64,000 nucleotides of DNA from contig JABVXV010000206.1 of NCBI GenBank assembly GCA_013365325.1, forward strand, positions 50,278-114,277. Direction: 5' to 3'. Source of the stretch: Dipetalonema caudispina. Taxonomy: Eukaryota; Nematoda; Chromadorea; Rhabditida; Onchocercidae. The notes below the pieces were generated by a model. It saw only the letters and a program-made list of their open reading frames with translations, ran no database searches and was not told the origin of the DNA. A program made the translations under genes and the position numbers. Shown one piece after another: positions 11,872 through 24,419 of this stretch; the stretch's first letter is position 1; each line of letters starts with the position of its first letter.

Positions 11872-14800
11872 AGAAATTGTTGATAGTTTGAATCAGGATG
11901 TGTTTAAATTAATTAATTCTCCAATTAAATTATTATATAATCAATGAATTATTTCAAGAATGATAAATGAGAATTGTGATATATCATAATTTTTCATGGA
12001 GTGATATAATTGATCCTTGTATTGATTATTTATTTCATGTTATAATAGTTATTTGATTTGAGATCTTTTTAAATTCATGATAGTTAATTTGTTGAAATAG
12101 TATGACTCCGTTAAATTATCAATTTTTATCAATTTATGTAGGAGACGAATTAGTATGGTTGTTGAAATCATATATGTTGAATTAGTTGATGGGTTTTTTT
12201 TCTTATTTATTTATTTTTTTTTTTTTTCAAGTATTATTATCAAATTTATGAATTATGCGTAAAATGATGGTACAGTTAACTTAAGCAAGAAAATTGTGAG
12301 GTAATACCAGTTTTGTGATTTGTTTATATTTATTTTTGCCATATGAATTTAAATTTGAAATTTTGTTTAATTGGTTTTCTTTTTCCACTTTTTTAAAAAT
12401 TATTATTCAAACAGAAGTGATAAAGCATGGATGCTCAACTAAAGAGAAGAAGCAAAGGTAACAACAAGAAAATATCTTAGGTTAGTGTGAAAGCGTGAGG
12501 AGAAAAATAAACAAACAATGAAGGAAAGATTATAAGTGCTTCATTCTGTATTATAATGAAAAGCAATGGACATTTCGTGATAAATACTGATTTAAATGGG
12601 GCTTTTAAATCCCAATGGCATGAATCTGATGCTGCTGGTAAAATATATCACTGATTACTGCAACGGTCGATATTATCATGCTCTATCACAGTGTTATCAT
12701 TCGTTACTCCACTCATAAATTGTATTGAATATTTCCATTTTACTTTGTTACATTACCTTTACAAGCTAAATCTAATGCAGAAAAGTCTCATCATAATCAA
12801 AGGTGAACTTATTGATTACAATCAAATGGTTTCTGTTACTTCAAAATTAAAACTTCAAGGTATCAAATTTTAGGTTGCACATGAAATATTTCACTGGAAA
12901 CCGTTAAAAAGCGTTTAACACACCATTTTGTACAAAAAATTTTGACCAGTCATATATTTCGAAATGTACAAAATTTGAAGAAGACACTTCCTTGTGAAAC
13001 AGTTCTTATTTTTCTGACTTTCCAAGAGGACAAAGTATTTTGAAGTGTTGAGAAGGACTTGTAAATCTTTCCACATCTTTCTCAGCACTTTGAAAATAAT
13101 GAAATCAAATTTTTGCTTATTTTTTGTCTTGCTCATAAACTTGCAAGTTTTTTTATTGAGTTGGAACAGAATTTGCATTAATTATATTAAGGTATTGAAT
13201 TGCTTTTTTTCTGCTACGAAATCTGATATCATCGGTTTGCAACCAGAGAACAGTGAATATTTTGCATGAATCAAATTTCACCAATAGCTGTGAAAACTTT
13301 GTTGTCTTTGGAAGCTTATTTACTTGATTAGTTCAATAATATTGGTTGAAAAAAAAAGAAAAAAAAAAAAAAAAAACAGTAGCCCAAATTCGATTCCTTA
13401 CGAAATATTTACTCTCTATTGATTCAACTATCAAACTTGATGGCGATAATAAAACGATTAGTTGTTCCAGTTATTCCAAATACTCAAAATGTTTTCCAAT
13501 GACCAATTGTTAAAATTCAAGGGAGCAACAATTATTGCTGCCTATTTGAATTTGATTCATTGCATCATTAAATATTATTTCCAACAGGATTTTCGTGAAG
13601 TATTATGGAAGAATGTTGTTGTCTATAATCGTTGATTCAATCATTGTCTTTTAAAGCCATTAATGATAATCGATGTATTGCAACTTGCTAGTATTACTAC
13701 TCTCAGATTTCGTTACATAAGCAACAAGAATGTCGCAAGTCACTTAAACTTTATTTGATTTCATAAATTAAGCACAATTTTGGGCACTTCCGCTTTTTTC
13801 ATCCTTTCATTCAAATCCAACATTATGTCCCAGTGCTAACAATAACAATAGAAAATTTTGATTGCCTTTCAACATAGCACCATCGTAGCAGTTGTTAAAT
13901 AGTTTCTAAAAACTTCGAATTACTAAGTCTTCAAACGGATTTAAAATATCGATTGTTAAAGAAATCCTCATGACAAATGTTGTAACAAATTTTTGAAAAC
14001 ACGTTTTGAGACGAATTTTTTACTTTCCTACCACACTGTTAAAATATTGATGGATCAAAAAACAAAAAAAGAAGAAAAATTTTAAATTTTTAATCAGAAA
14101 CTACTACTAAATTTTTAAATTAATGACAACTTTCGGAAACAAAACATTTAGTAACGTTGCTTTTTAAACATCATTTATTCCCTGTTTATTTATTTATGTT
14201 TCAGTAAATGAATGCAAATAATTTTTCCGAAAAAGTTTGCGAATAATTCATAACAGCAGTATGAATTAATTAAATCCCATTAATTAAAATTAGCATAAGC
14301 TATACAAATGAAAGGAAAGATTGCTTTTAACGAAAGCTATATTTGCTGCTAACGAACTGATAAAATTGACATATTGGGAATACGAATCACGGCATAAAAA
14401 CAAAAAAAAAAAAAAAAAAAAAAAAGAAAAAATACAATTCATTGGAAAAGGCAATGTCACAAATTCCGGAAGTAATCTTATAATAAAAAAAAAAAAAAAG
14501 ATAAAGATCTTCTGTTAATCATAAAAAATACCAATGAAGAAATTTTTGATTACGTTACTTCACCTTCTCCCTTTTTAATTTCGATCATCCAAGTGCTACT
14601 CCAAAATGCATTTGCTTCTCCGACAAATGTTAGGCGAATACATTGCTTACGAAAGTCGTAACATCATTCAAGTTTCTTTCTCTTTCATTTTCTCTTTTTT
14701 TCTTTTTTTTCATCCTTAATTTTCAATTTCTTCTCTTCTTCGCTTTTTTTCAATTATCTTCTGCTACGCTTCATTTAACTTTCTACCTGATTGTTCTTCC

Positions 14801-15347
14801 TTAATTTGGTCATTTTACTTTACTATTTCCATTTAACTGTAATTTTAATCTACTTCATTATATCATTATTATAATTCTATCAATCTGCTATCATCAATAT
14901 TATTTCGATTGTCAAATGATAAAAGGATTATACCGACCAACAATTTATCAATTTCAATTCGGATAACAACAAAAGTATATCATGTAAACATATTAATCTT
15001 TACTCAAACAATCTCAGACAAACTACTTTTAATTTAGGTGAACGAGATGACATATAGTAAGTAATACTGGTGACAGACGTTAAAAGTTTGGGTGGAGCAG
15101 TGAAAGGGGTGAAAGGGGTGTGGTGCAACAAAATGAATGGATAGATGGAATAGAACGACTGGAAATAATAGGACTTACTTAGTCAGGAAAGGACTTTAAC
15201 AAGCATTCCTCAAGGCCAAATGGTCAGTGCTAAATCATCTGTTCGCTTTATTAGTTCTTAATCAAATGGACCAAAAGAGAAGCTTCCCAACTAAAGGAAC
15301 CACTATTATTACTATTATTATCATCATTATCAATATCGTCCTTATCA

Positions 15348-15667
15348 ATGGACCATAATCATCATTCAGGATGCCATATGTCACAATCCCATGATCCCCA
15401 AAAAATTACTGATGATCTTGTTGATTTCACTCAATATATCATTTATACCACAATATTACCAGTTGTTTGTACGGCTGGTGTATTTGCTGCTGCCATATGT
15501 GTCATCATATTCACTCGTCCACAAATGCGTTCTTCATTGAACATTTATTTGGCTGGCTTATCATTTTTCGACTTAATCCTTTTGCTTGTATCACTTCTTA
15601 TTTATCCACCTATGCAAATTTGCTTGCAAAATAATGTGAGTTTTTTTATTTTACCTTCTTTTTTCTT

Positions 15668-15702
<35 letters not shown>

Positions 15703-18700
15703 AATTAACTAAACACTAAATGCTTAAATAAAAGAAAAAAAAAGAAGAAAATCTGCTGAAGCAAATAGAATATATTATGAAAAATATTGAGAAATTTTGC
15801 ACTATCAACAAATAGCACAGCTAATACTTAAAAGCATACATGTTGATTTACTTTTTTGGAATAACGTAAATTTCACATCAGTTTGCATGATTTAACATTG
15901 GATCAAATGTGTACTTACTGTTCGATAAGACTGTTATTTATTGTATTTTTTCTAGTTTACACTTAAAGTATGAAAACAGTTTCTGCAAGTAACGTATGCA
16001 ATCATGCAAATCAAATGTCGTTACTTGCAGTATCTATCATTTTTTGTCATATAGTGAATTGATGTTATAAGGCTTGATGTAGGCAACAAATGGATTTAAC
16101 TGGCTTTGCTAGCAAAGCTTGTGATTACTAGTGGCATAAAATTGAAATCTTTGAGTGCCATAAGGGAATTTCCTCTCGAAGTTAATTTTAAAACCAAACT
16201 TTACACAAATATTCAGTTATTCTGAAATTCAAAATATCATTTTTCGTCATTACCGGAGGATCACGTGATGTTAGTAAGATTGTTGCTCGTTTTTTGTCTA
16301 AAAGTATAAAAAAGTTATCTTGAACAGGATATTTAAAATGAACTACTGGAATGGATTTCATGATTTTTGAATACACTACCAGCTATTTAACTCATAATTT
16401 TGAATTAACATAACATTAATTCAAATTGCCTAAACGGAAACAATAATGTTACTGGATGAAAAGTATTTGTAAAGTTCATTGAAAATTATCATTTATTGTA
16501 AAAATATTTAAAGATGTTAAATTGTTTTTTTCATTTAAAATTTAAGAAAGGAAAAAAAAAGAGACAATAATGTGAGATCAATTTTTAGAAAATTCCCCTT
16601 CATTCTTTTCCACTGCGAATCATTTCCCTTAAAAGTACATTCAGCATCCCAGGCATATTCTGGCGATGCTATTTATTTACTGCTATTCATTTTCAATAAT
16701 GCTTAATGAGTTTATTAAAACGTTTCGAGATATCTCAACTGTCTAGTTTTTACGGAAGTTTTAAATTTTTAATCATCATAAAATTATGATCAACATTTTA
16801 ATTAAACATCATAGTCCATAAAGTTCCTATTCATTCAAATTATATACTGATATTGAAATTGCTGTTGATATCTAGACAATTTTTTTTTAAAACTATACAG
16901 TTTATAATTTAATTATATAATATTATAAGCTAAACATGTAATAGAAATATTCCAACAACATTATCAGTGTTGCTATTGCAATAATTGAAACACTTTTGAT
17001 ATATATATAGTGAGAATCCTGGACTGGAATCCATTCCGGTTTCGTAGAAAACGAGCAAAAATGTCATCCAGTATGTTGAATTATCGTTCCTGACATGCGA
17101 GAGGAAAAATGGATAAAAAAGAGATATTTATATGTTCATCTTTAATTAATAGAAAAACATATATATATCATAATTTCTTTATGCAGTAGGATTACGCCAG
17201 TTGGACGTTTTACTTTGAGGTTATTTCAGGATTGATAAAATTGTAGCACTTCGATTCCACTCAGACCATTCGTCTATCCGATAGAAAATCTTAAATGTGG
17301 GTGATTAAACCATTAATTATAATAAATAATTTCCAAATATACGGAAGAAATAATGTATCAATATGAAAAAGGAAAAGGTTTGATACTTAAATGGACTGTA
17401 AAAGAAAGAATTTTCACTAAGATAAATATGCAAGGGAAATGTTAGATATTCATAATCTTTTCCAATAGGAATCAATCGATATGGCTTAATGATGTTGCAA
17501 TTATTGTTTCCTTAACTAAATCAGTGGGAAAATTGCTCAATTCATTCTAACAATGCCGTAGCTTAGACTAACAATTAATGCTTAAATTGTGAAGCACAAT
17601 TGTTGCATTATTCTTTTCACTTAACGCACACATACCTTTAATATTTCAATAAACATAATTTCCAGTCATAAGATCAGAAAGAATATGTTGCAGGAAATAA
17701 ACGAAAAGAAAAAGAATTTTCAAAATAAGATAGCAAAACTTTTCAAAAGAAACTTTATCATTTTGATGATATACGCATAATAATTTACACCAGGAATACA
17801 TTTACCTATTCAGACAATTTAGCAATTCATTATTACTTCATTGCTCTTGGCTTTATTACTTTCTGTCGAGATCGAAAATGCTATTATGAAAATTCAGCAA
17901 AAAAGGGGATTAGTCTGAGAATTAATCACATTGTTTTGATAGCAGAGAGACCAATTTTCCGTAATAAGTTTGGTAATCACACCACGAACTAGCATTCCCA
18001 TATTTACTTTACCATAAGTTAATCAAAGATAAAAATTGGAAATTAGTAGTAATTTTCTAATAACAGGAATAATTTTACTCGTTGAAGTTATCGTAACTTA
18101 TCAACGTACCAAAAAGCTAATAGATTGATAGATTTGACAATACGCTCTGTTTGATCTTATAATATATCGTCTTCAAAGAAAATTCAACATTAAGTGCATT
18201 TTCTGATAGTGTCGGACTGTAACTGTTAAAATGGAAATTTATTGTATCGCACTTAATTCATATTCGTTCATCTTAATTCATTGTAGATGTCAATGAGGAA
18301 ACAACTTTAAAAAAGTAGTAATTAGCGATTGTAGCTGATTATTTTGGCGGTGTTTCGGACGAAAATATTCGTCGAAATGAAATGGAAAAGAGAAAATACA
18401 GGCTGGAAAATCAGAATATGAATTAATTTTCATTGTAATCAATCAGTAAAATGAAAATTTTATCGCAAATTTTTTAAACGTTAATTAAAATCGAAATTAT
18501 TTTGGGATTTACATCTATTTTGTCTGAAACAAACAAGCAACTACTATCATAAATTGATAAGAAAATCTTGTCATGTTGCAAATATAATAAAGTATCAATA
18601 AAGATTGATCATAATTGATAAGCTTTTTTTCAAAGTTCTGCTCGAACTTTTCGCAATTTCAGGAAGGCTCATTGAAGAACAATTATTATGAAATGTCGGT

Positions 18701-21516
18701 TAGATATAAGAAATGACATGAACAACTGTTCTTCCTAGTTAAAAATTTTATTTTGAATGAAATTCAAAAGTGACACTTTTAACATTTGCAATTATATCTT
18801 TCACTATTAACTATATCTTCAACAACAAAACATTCCTTCCTTCTTATCCACCGATCATCACTATTAATATTTCATACGTTTGCATGCATATCTATCTATC
18901 TCTACATGATACTCATAGGAGTACATCATTATCAGCTAAACATAACAATAGCTATGTAATTACACTAATAGCATATGTGAAATTATATTACGTCTTCCAT
19001 GATTTCTTAGATTAATGCATTACACAAATTGATATCATTATTGGAATGTGAAATGAAATTTTTTTAGGTCTATTGATAACAAATATTACCAATAAATATG
19101 CATATTTATGTACTTTTGTTTCGAAATATTTTAAATTTAATTGATAAAATTTCGAAATTTCAGCAACAAGGTGCAGTATGTGAATTCTTTTGGAAGACGA
19201 CACTTGTCAGTTATCCAATATCGCTTGCAGCACAAACTTCATCAGTATGGACCTGTGTAGCTATCACTGTTGATCGGTAAAATTTTATTAAAAATATTCA
19301 ATGATAATTTTTAACTCTTTTTATTTGCAATAATTCATGACAATTCTGTGTAACTAAATGCACATAATAATTGAAATCTTTGAAATTATTGGTTTTTTTT
19401 TTCTCCTTTTTTTCCCATAAAAATCGTTATCAGTGATAGCAAACTTTTTTTATCTAAAAGTTAAAGATTTCCAAAATTAATAGTTTGGTTTAGATACTGA
19501 GAATTCATGCTGTATGAAAAATTAGAAAAAATGCTTGTTATCGATTTGCTGATGATTATAATTAAATTATTCATTTCGAAAGTAATGTAAAATATGAGAG
19601 ATGTATAACAACTTGCAGGTACTTAGCTGTAAAATATCCATTACAAACCCGAATGTGGTGTTCAACATCACGTGCTAAATTGGTCTTATCAGTGATAGCA
19701 ACAGTATCATTTGTTTATAAATTACCATCATTATTTGAATTAACTCTTGATGAATGTGGCCGTTTAGCTCCAACACCATTACGTACCAACGGCCTTTATA
19801 TTGTTCTGTATAATACTTACGGTTATTTATTACTATTAATTATCATTCCCTGGACAACGATGATTGTCTTAAACGTTATCGTTATCCGAGCTGTACAACA
19901 AGCATACCGTATCCGTCGCTCTCTGATGAATCGTAGTGCAAATTTGGATGAAAGAGAACGACACTGTACACTTATGGCTTTTGTAATGATCGTAACATTT
20001 ATTGCTTGTAATTTAATGGCTGGTATTAATCATATCATTGAAGCATTCTTTGCTGAATATTCCCAATTCTTTCGCTTACGGTTACCTATTGGAAATTTAT
20101 TGGTATGCGTCAACAGGTTTGTCAATTTCTCTTTCTTCATTATCATAACTTATCTCCTGGGAATGTATTTAATTTGGTTTCATATTTTGATTGGTATATA
20201 AAGATACAATCGATGTTTGTTAAACCAACCGTTTCATTAGTTTGAGTGTTGTTTTTGGGTAAAATAATTGAAAATAGTTAAATTCAGTATTTTTTAACAT
20301 GCATGCTTCCATTCAATTGATCTTTTCCTTTTTTCAAAAAAAAAAAAAAATTTTTTTTTTCAACATTTCATTTAATTACAGTGCTTCAAATATTTTTATT
20401 TATTCAATATTTGGTCATAAATTTCGACGAATTTGTGCAGCTCTTTTGTGTCCATGTATTGTTAATCGTAATTACAAACGAATGAATGCGCTTGGACTTA
20501 ACGAATTAACAAATCAGTTATGGAATAAACTTTCGAATCAAACTGTACAGGTTAATTTCTTGATCATTACAATAATTACTTATAAATATGCAATAGTTTC
20601 AAGAATGGCAAAGTGTATCTTCCATCAAAGTTAGCAATCATTTCCTCGGAAATACAAAAATGAATTTAAATTTGAATGATTGGTGAAATTATACATGCAG
20701 TTTTACAATCATATTTTCAATATTCAATGAAATAATTGATAACTTTATAATTGATGCAATTTTATATTTTACTTTACATAACTTTATACCAGAGATTTTC
20801 GAAGTGATAACAAATTGAAGTAATTAGAGCGTCATTTTTAGTGTAACTTCATTTCAGTAACTAAAGTTCGAAGGGTAAGTTTCGAGAATAATCTAGAAGC
20901 TGGTACGCAAATTTGAAATATTACAACTACATCATTGCAAAAATCTGATTGAAAATTTAATTATCATATCAAATCATTTTCTTCAAATTAAATTTACGAA
21001 AAGGAAAACCAATATCTTTATTTCCATTTCTAAATTAAATTAACGAGGAAAGGACAACGAATCAAGCTACTATTGATTACTGCATAGAAGTAATGTTACG
21101 TTAAAACAAATAATTTCGTTTTAGAAGCTGTAGCTTTTAAATTTATCAATTATCACAATGAGGTATTTCGATGATCTCAATATCTAAGATAAATATTCAG
21201 CATTCAAGAAGTTACAATTGAATGTTATGTTAATATAATGAAATTACATCTGAAAAAAATCGGATAGCTTATAAAGAAAGCTCATTTTAATTTAGCAAAA
21301 GATATTAAGAAATTAAATTTACGTTGTTGTTAGCTTTTAACATATACTAATGCTTTTTTATTGCAGGAACCTTTCGTTCCGCAAAGGAACCAACGTTCAA
21401 TTTCAAATATAGCAAAAAATTATCAGGAAGAAACATTTGTTGAATCTAATAGTATTACGGAAACTTTGGTTGGAAATGTTAAATATGATGCTCTTGTAAA
21501 ATGTTCGTTAGAATGA
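15348..21516 (+). CDS. FMRFamide-receptor-like rhodopsin-family GPCR
   Basis: Seven-transmembrane neuropeptide-type receptor. Five exons in clean phase: 15348-15635, 19164-19276, 19619-20116, 20382-20550, 21367-21516; 405 residues. TM1 is around 'ILPVVCTAGVFAAAICVII'; IC1 has 'RPQMRSSLNIYLAGLS', typical of the FMRFamide-receptor-like group. EC1 has 'GAVCEFFW'. TM3 ends 'SSVWTCVAITVDRYLAVKY', and the DRY Arg codon is split by an intron (CG|G). TM7 reads 'NLLVCVNSASNIFIYSIFG', the NPxxY equivalent, followed by 'HKFRRICAALLCPC', a likely palmitoylated helix 8. Intron 1 is 3.5 kb. An AATAAA lies at 21551-21556. Known: such receptors bind FMRFamide-like peptides and signal through G proteins in neurons or muscle. 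The ligand is not predictable here, and the exact C. elegans counterpart (frpr versus dmsr) is not settled. Confidence 0.9.
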
Positions 21517-22051
21517 TTGAAGTGCCTCAGGCATGGGATCACTTTTTACAAATAAAGATATTAAAAAATAATAAATATAATGGTTTTCTTTCTGTACAGT
21601 CCATTTGATAATGATATTTATTATTATTATTATTATTGTTGTTGCTGTTGTTATTATTATGATTGCTGTAAAACATGCTGGCAATGCATGAGAAGTGCCT
21701 ACACAAAATCCTAATCATTTGAATTTTTTTATAGACAAAAGTCTTCAAAATTGAGTTAATGATTACTCCTTACATTGGACTTATTTTTTGAATGAGAAAA
21801 GTGAAGTTTAATTTGGTATTTGCGAAATACATTGCAACAGCAAAATAAGTAGTCATTGCATTTTATTGAATTAGACATATTACATCTAAAAACAAGCCTA
21901 TCAATAATTTTCAAGCTCTTAGAAATTTTGGTTCCCAAAAAAAGATTTGTAGATCGAGAAAACAATTACAAAAATGATATTGGCAGCGCTTTTGTCGTGA
22001 GGTTATAAATAGAACACATTTTGTTCAGTCTTCAGCTATGTAGAACAAGCT
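21517..22051. other. Convergent 3' intergenic region
   Basis: Short spacer between the GPCR (+) and CHH-like (-) genes, whose 3' ends face each other. It holds AATAAA for the GPCR at 21551-21556, TTTATT at 21862-21867 (AATAAA on -) for the hormone gene, and an ATT/GTT run around 21618-21661. Confidence 0.7.
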
Positions 22052-22498
22052 TTAGCCGTACGGAATCATAGGTCGAAAATGCTCCAAACATGATTGAAAA
22101 TGTTTGTTCCGGAAACAGTCTGACCTGAAAATATTATTTCAAATTTTGGCATTGTCGTATAATACTTTAATTGAAATTGATAATTTCTAATATCTTCTTT
22201 TAACAACACCTCAAAATCTTCGCCTAATTTTTCTTTAATTTAAAATTGTAAAAAAGCAAAAAATTTGCATCCCAAACCTGCAATCAGCTCTCATATTCGG
22301 ATATCGATATGAATACATTTCATGACAAATTTCACAAACTCGATCCATGATAATATGCAACTGTTCATCGTTGTAAATCGAACATCCTGGTTTTGAGGTT
22401 GTTGAAGTTGTAAACATCCAGGCGCTATGCAGAAAAGAAATACATTCCATAACTAATGCAGCATCAAGAAAAAGTATCAGTAGCTTAGGATTTCCCAT
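22052..22498 (-). CDS. CHH/ITP-family neurohormone
   Basis: Secreted peptide of the crustacean hyperglycaemic hormone / ion transport peptide superfamily. Two exons, 22498-22278 and 22124-22052 (phase 2), encode 97 residues. 'MGNPKLLILFLDAALVMEC' is a signal peptide; an upstream in-frame ATG at 22609 would add 37 residues, less likely because signal peptides sit at the N-terminus. Cysteines at 39, 55, 58, 73, 77 and 86 give C-x15-C-x2-C-x14-C-x3-C-x8-C, against x15/x2/x12/x3/x8 in arthropod CHH as I recall. Diagnostic strings are 'IMDRVCEICHEMY' and 'CRSDCFRNKHFQSC'. The chain ends 'RPMIPYG', so the final Gly could be an amide donor. Known: the arthropod family controls metabolism, moulting and ion transport; C. 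elegans has a few uncharacterised relatives. Function in this worm is unknown. Confidence 0.88.
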
Positions 22499-24419
22499 TG
22501 TGGTAGTATTCCGATTGTTTCCAATAAACAATAATAATACCGCGGCGTCGATTATCAGACCTCTTAAAAAATGGGACGGGTTGATACAATTGACTAACCC
22601 CTTCCCCAAATGGCAATGCCGACCGAGCTATTTCGGGAATGTATGGAATGTTTTACAATGCAAACGGTTTGAGAAGTTTAGTTCCCAACATAGAGAAAAG
22701 TATTTGTATCCCTTTTGATTATCTTTCTGTCCCTCATCTAACCTAACCCCTTTTTCCTTTTCTTCTTCCTCTTACCCTTGTTAAATTTATTTACAATTAA
22801 CAGGAACTTTCGTCGATATATCATCATATTATCAAATTATTATTCTCGAAATATTTCATCTCTTACGATATTAAAAAATTCGGTGGAAAATTTAATGTGA
22901 AAAATGGTTCTTAAATGCATTACAACATAATTTCATAAATTTTCGTTTTCTTCATAAGCATATGAAAATTTAATAAAATTATGTCTACATTTATGCGAGA
23001 AAAAGCAAACTAAACTGCAACATTTCTCAATTCGATTCATGAAATAGTAGTACTACGAACGATAATGATAATGGAAAAAAAAAAAAAATTTATCAGACGT
23101 GAAATACGCATGGTATTTCGTTCAATGATCAAGATTATTCTACTTGTTACGCTATCATCCAATTCAATCCATTCATCCTTCCATTCACAAAACTTTTTGA
23201 ATTTCAATGAAGTTAGTTTCACGACTTGACCGAATGAACTGATTAAATTTATTTATAGTTTTTGAATATGCTTATTGTTCATCTCCGCTTGTACCTTTTC
23301 CATGTCCCCTCTTATTTCAACATTGATGAAAAAATGTTATCATTATTGTCGACGGCGTCATTTATTGATAATTACGATGAAACGATCATTCGAGAGAGAG
23401 AGACAGAAAGAGAGAGAGAGAGAGAAAAAAAAAAGAAAAAAATCAGTAATAATAATAATAATAATAATAAATAATGATAATAATAATGAAGTAGTAACAA
23501 TAATAATAATGATAAGAGAGAAAAGAAGTTTGAGAAAATTTAATTCTGTAAAAGAGAAAGAATGAGAAATAAGAAAAAATTTTTTTTTTTTAAAATAATA
23601 ATTGAGCGAAACTTTAATTCAATTCAACTGCATAATAACAACAATGAGATATCATTCATTGTTTCTTACAAGAAAGTAAGGAAACATTGGATTAATGCTA
23701 TTAAAAATAAGAGCAAAGATAATAACACTAATAATGGAATAGTAGAATTGATAAATATCAAAATTTACATTTGGTACATTCAAAAATAATACTGCTCAAA
23801 ATTTCATCTTCAACTATATGATGTATATAAAATTCCAATGGGATTAATGAATCAAAAATTGAATGGTTAAAGTTTGGAATTCATAACCTATAATATCCAA
23901 CTAATCATGCAAATTACATTTGCTATAATAATCATTTCGACTTCATGATGGTATCTCATTCTATTTGTAGTAAATTCATCTTTACCATTATCTTTGATAA
24001 TTTTTTTTTTTTTTTTTATTTTTGTTTGTTTGTTTTGTTTTGTTTTTGTTTTTTTTTTTTTGTTTTTTGCTTCAATTTTATATCATATTGATGCTATCCG
24101 TTTAGTATGAATTTAATTTTGTTGTTAGTAAACAAACAACAAAACTAACAACAATAACGGAAGGAAATAATGGTGTTGTGTGATTTGAAAATAGCAAAAG
24201 AGTGCTTATCCGAAGTAGAAAAGCTTGTCAAAAAAGACCAAACTGATCTCATGCATGTATGAATGAATGGTTAAATTCAATAGAATTTTAAGTCTGAGTA
24301 AGGGAATAGGCGTGGCAAATATACGAATCTCAGGCCTTTCCAGTCTTTTTCACTCTTTCCATGTGTCATTTTCATTGCTAGTCAATATGCTATAAGATTC
24401 AAACTACTTTCAATCATCG
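22499..24419. other. Divergent intergenic region
   Basis: Lies between the 5' ends of the CHH-like gene (-) and the IgCAM gene (+), so it should hold both promoters. It contains a GA-rich run followed by (AAT)n at about 23391-23485, and T-rich low complexity at 24001-24065. The ORF at 23037-23222 (-) and those at 23262-23789 (+) are low complexity and are not supported as genes. Confidence 0.6.
23391..23485. repeat. (GA)n / A-run / (AAT)n compound microsatellite
   Basis: GAGA tract, then an A-rich stretch, then about ten AAT units. Simple sequence. Confidence 0.9.

Larger units (their letters stand above)
10223..15347. other. Long repeat-rich intergenic region
   Basis: About 5 kb without a supportable gene between the warthog-like gene (-) and the GPCR (+). 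It holds an AAC-type trinucleotide run (about 11436-11465), a tetranucleotide CATA array (11663-11790), a GAT array (11838-11871) and many A/T homopolymers. ORFs at 11348-11628 and 11573-11891 are translations of these repeats. The last kilobase is the presumed upstream region of the GPCR. Confidence 0.65.

Noticed and set aside
11348..11891. Several ORFs rich in Val/Cys/Thr/His/Tyr
   Set aside because: Translations of AAC, CATA and GAT microsatellites; no start context, splice logic or family match.
12555..12654. 32-codon ORF with balanced composition ('NTDLNGAFKSQWHESDAAG') on +
   Set aside because: Too short and isolated; an internal GGTAAAAT could be a donor but no partner exon was found.
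12915..13269. Overlapping ORFs on both strands, 74-87 codons
   Set aside because: Lys/Phe/Asn-biased composition expected by chance in AT-rich DNA; no motif.
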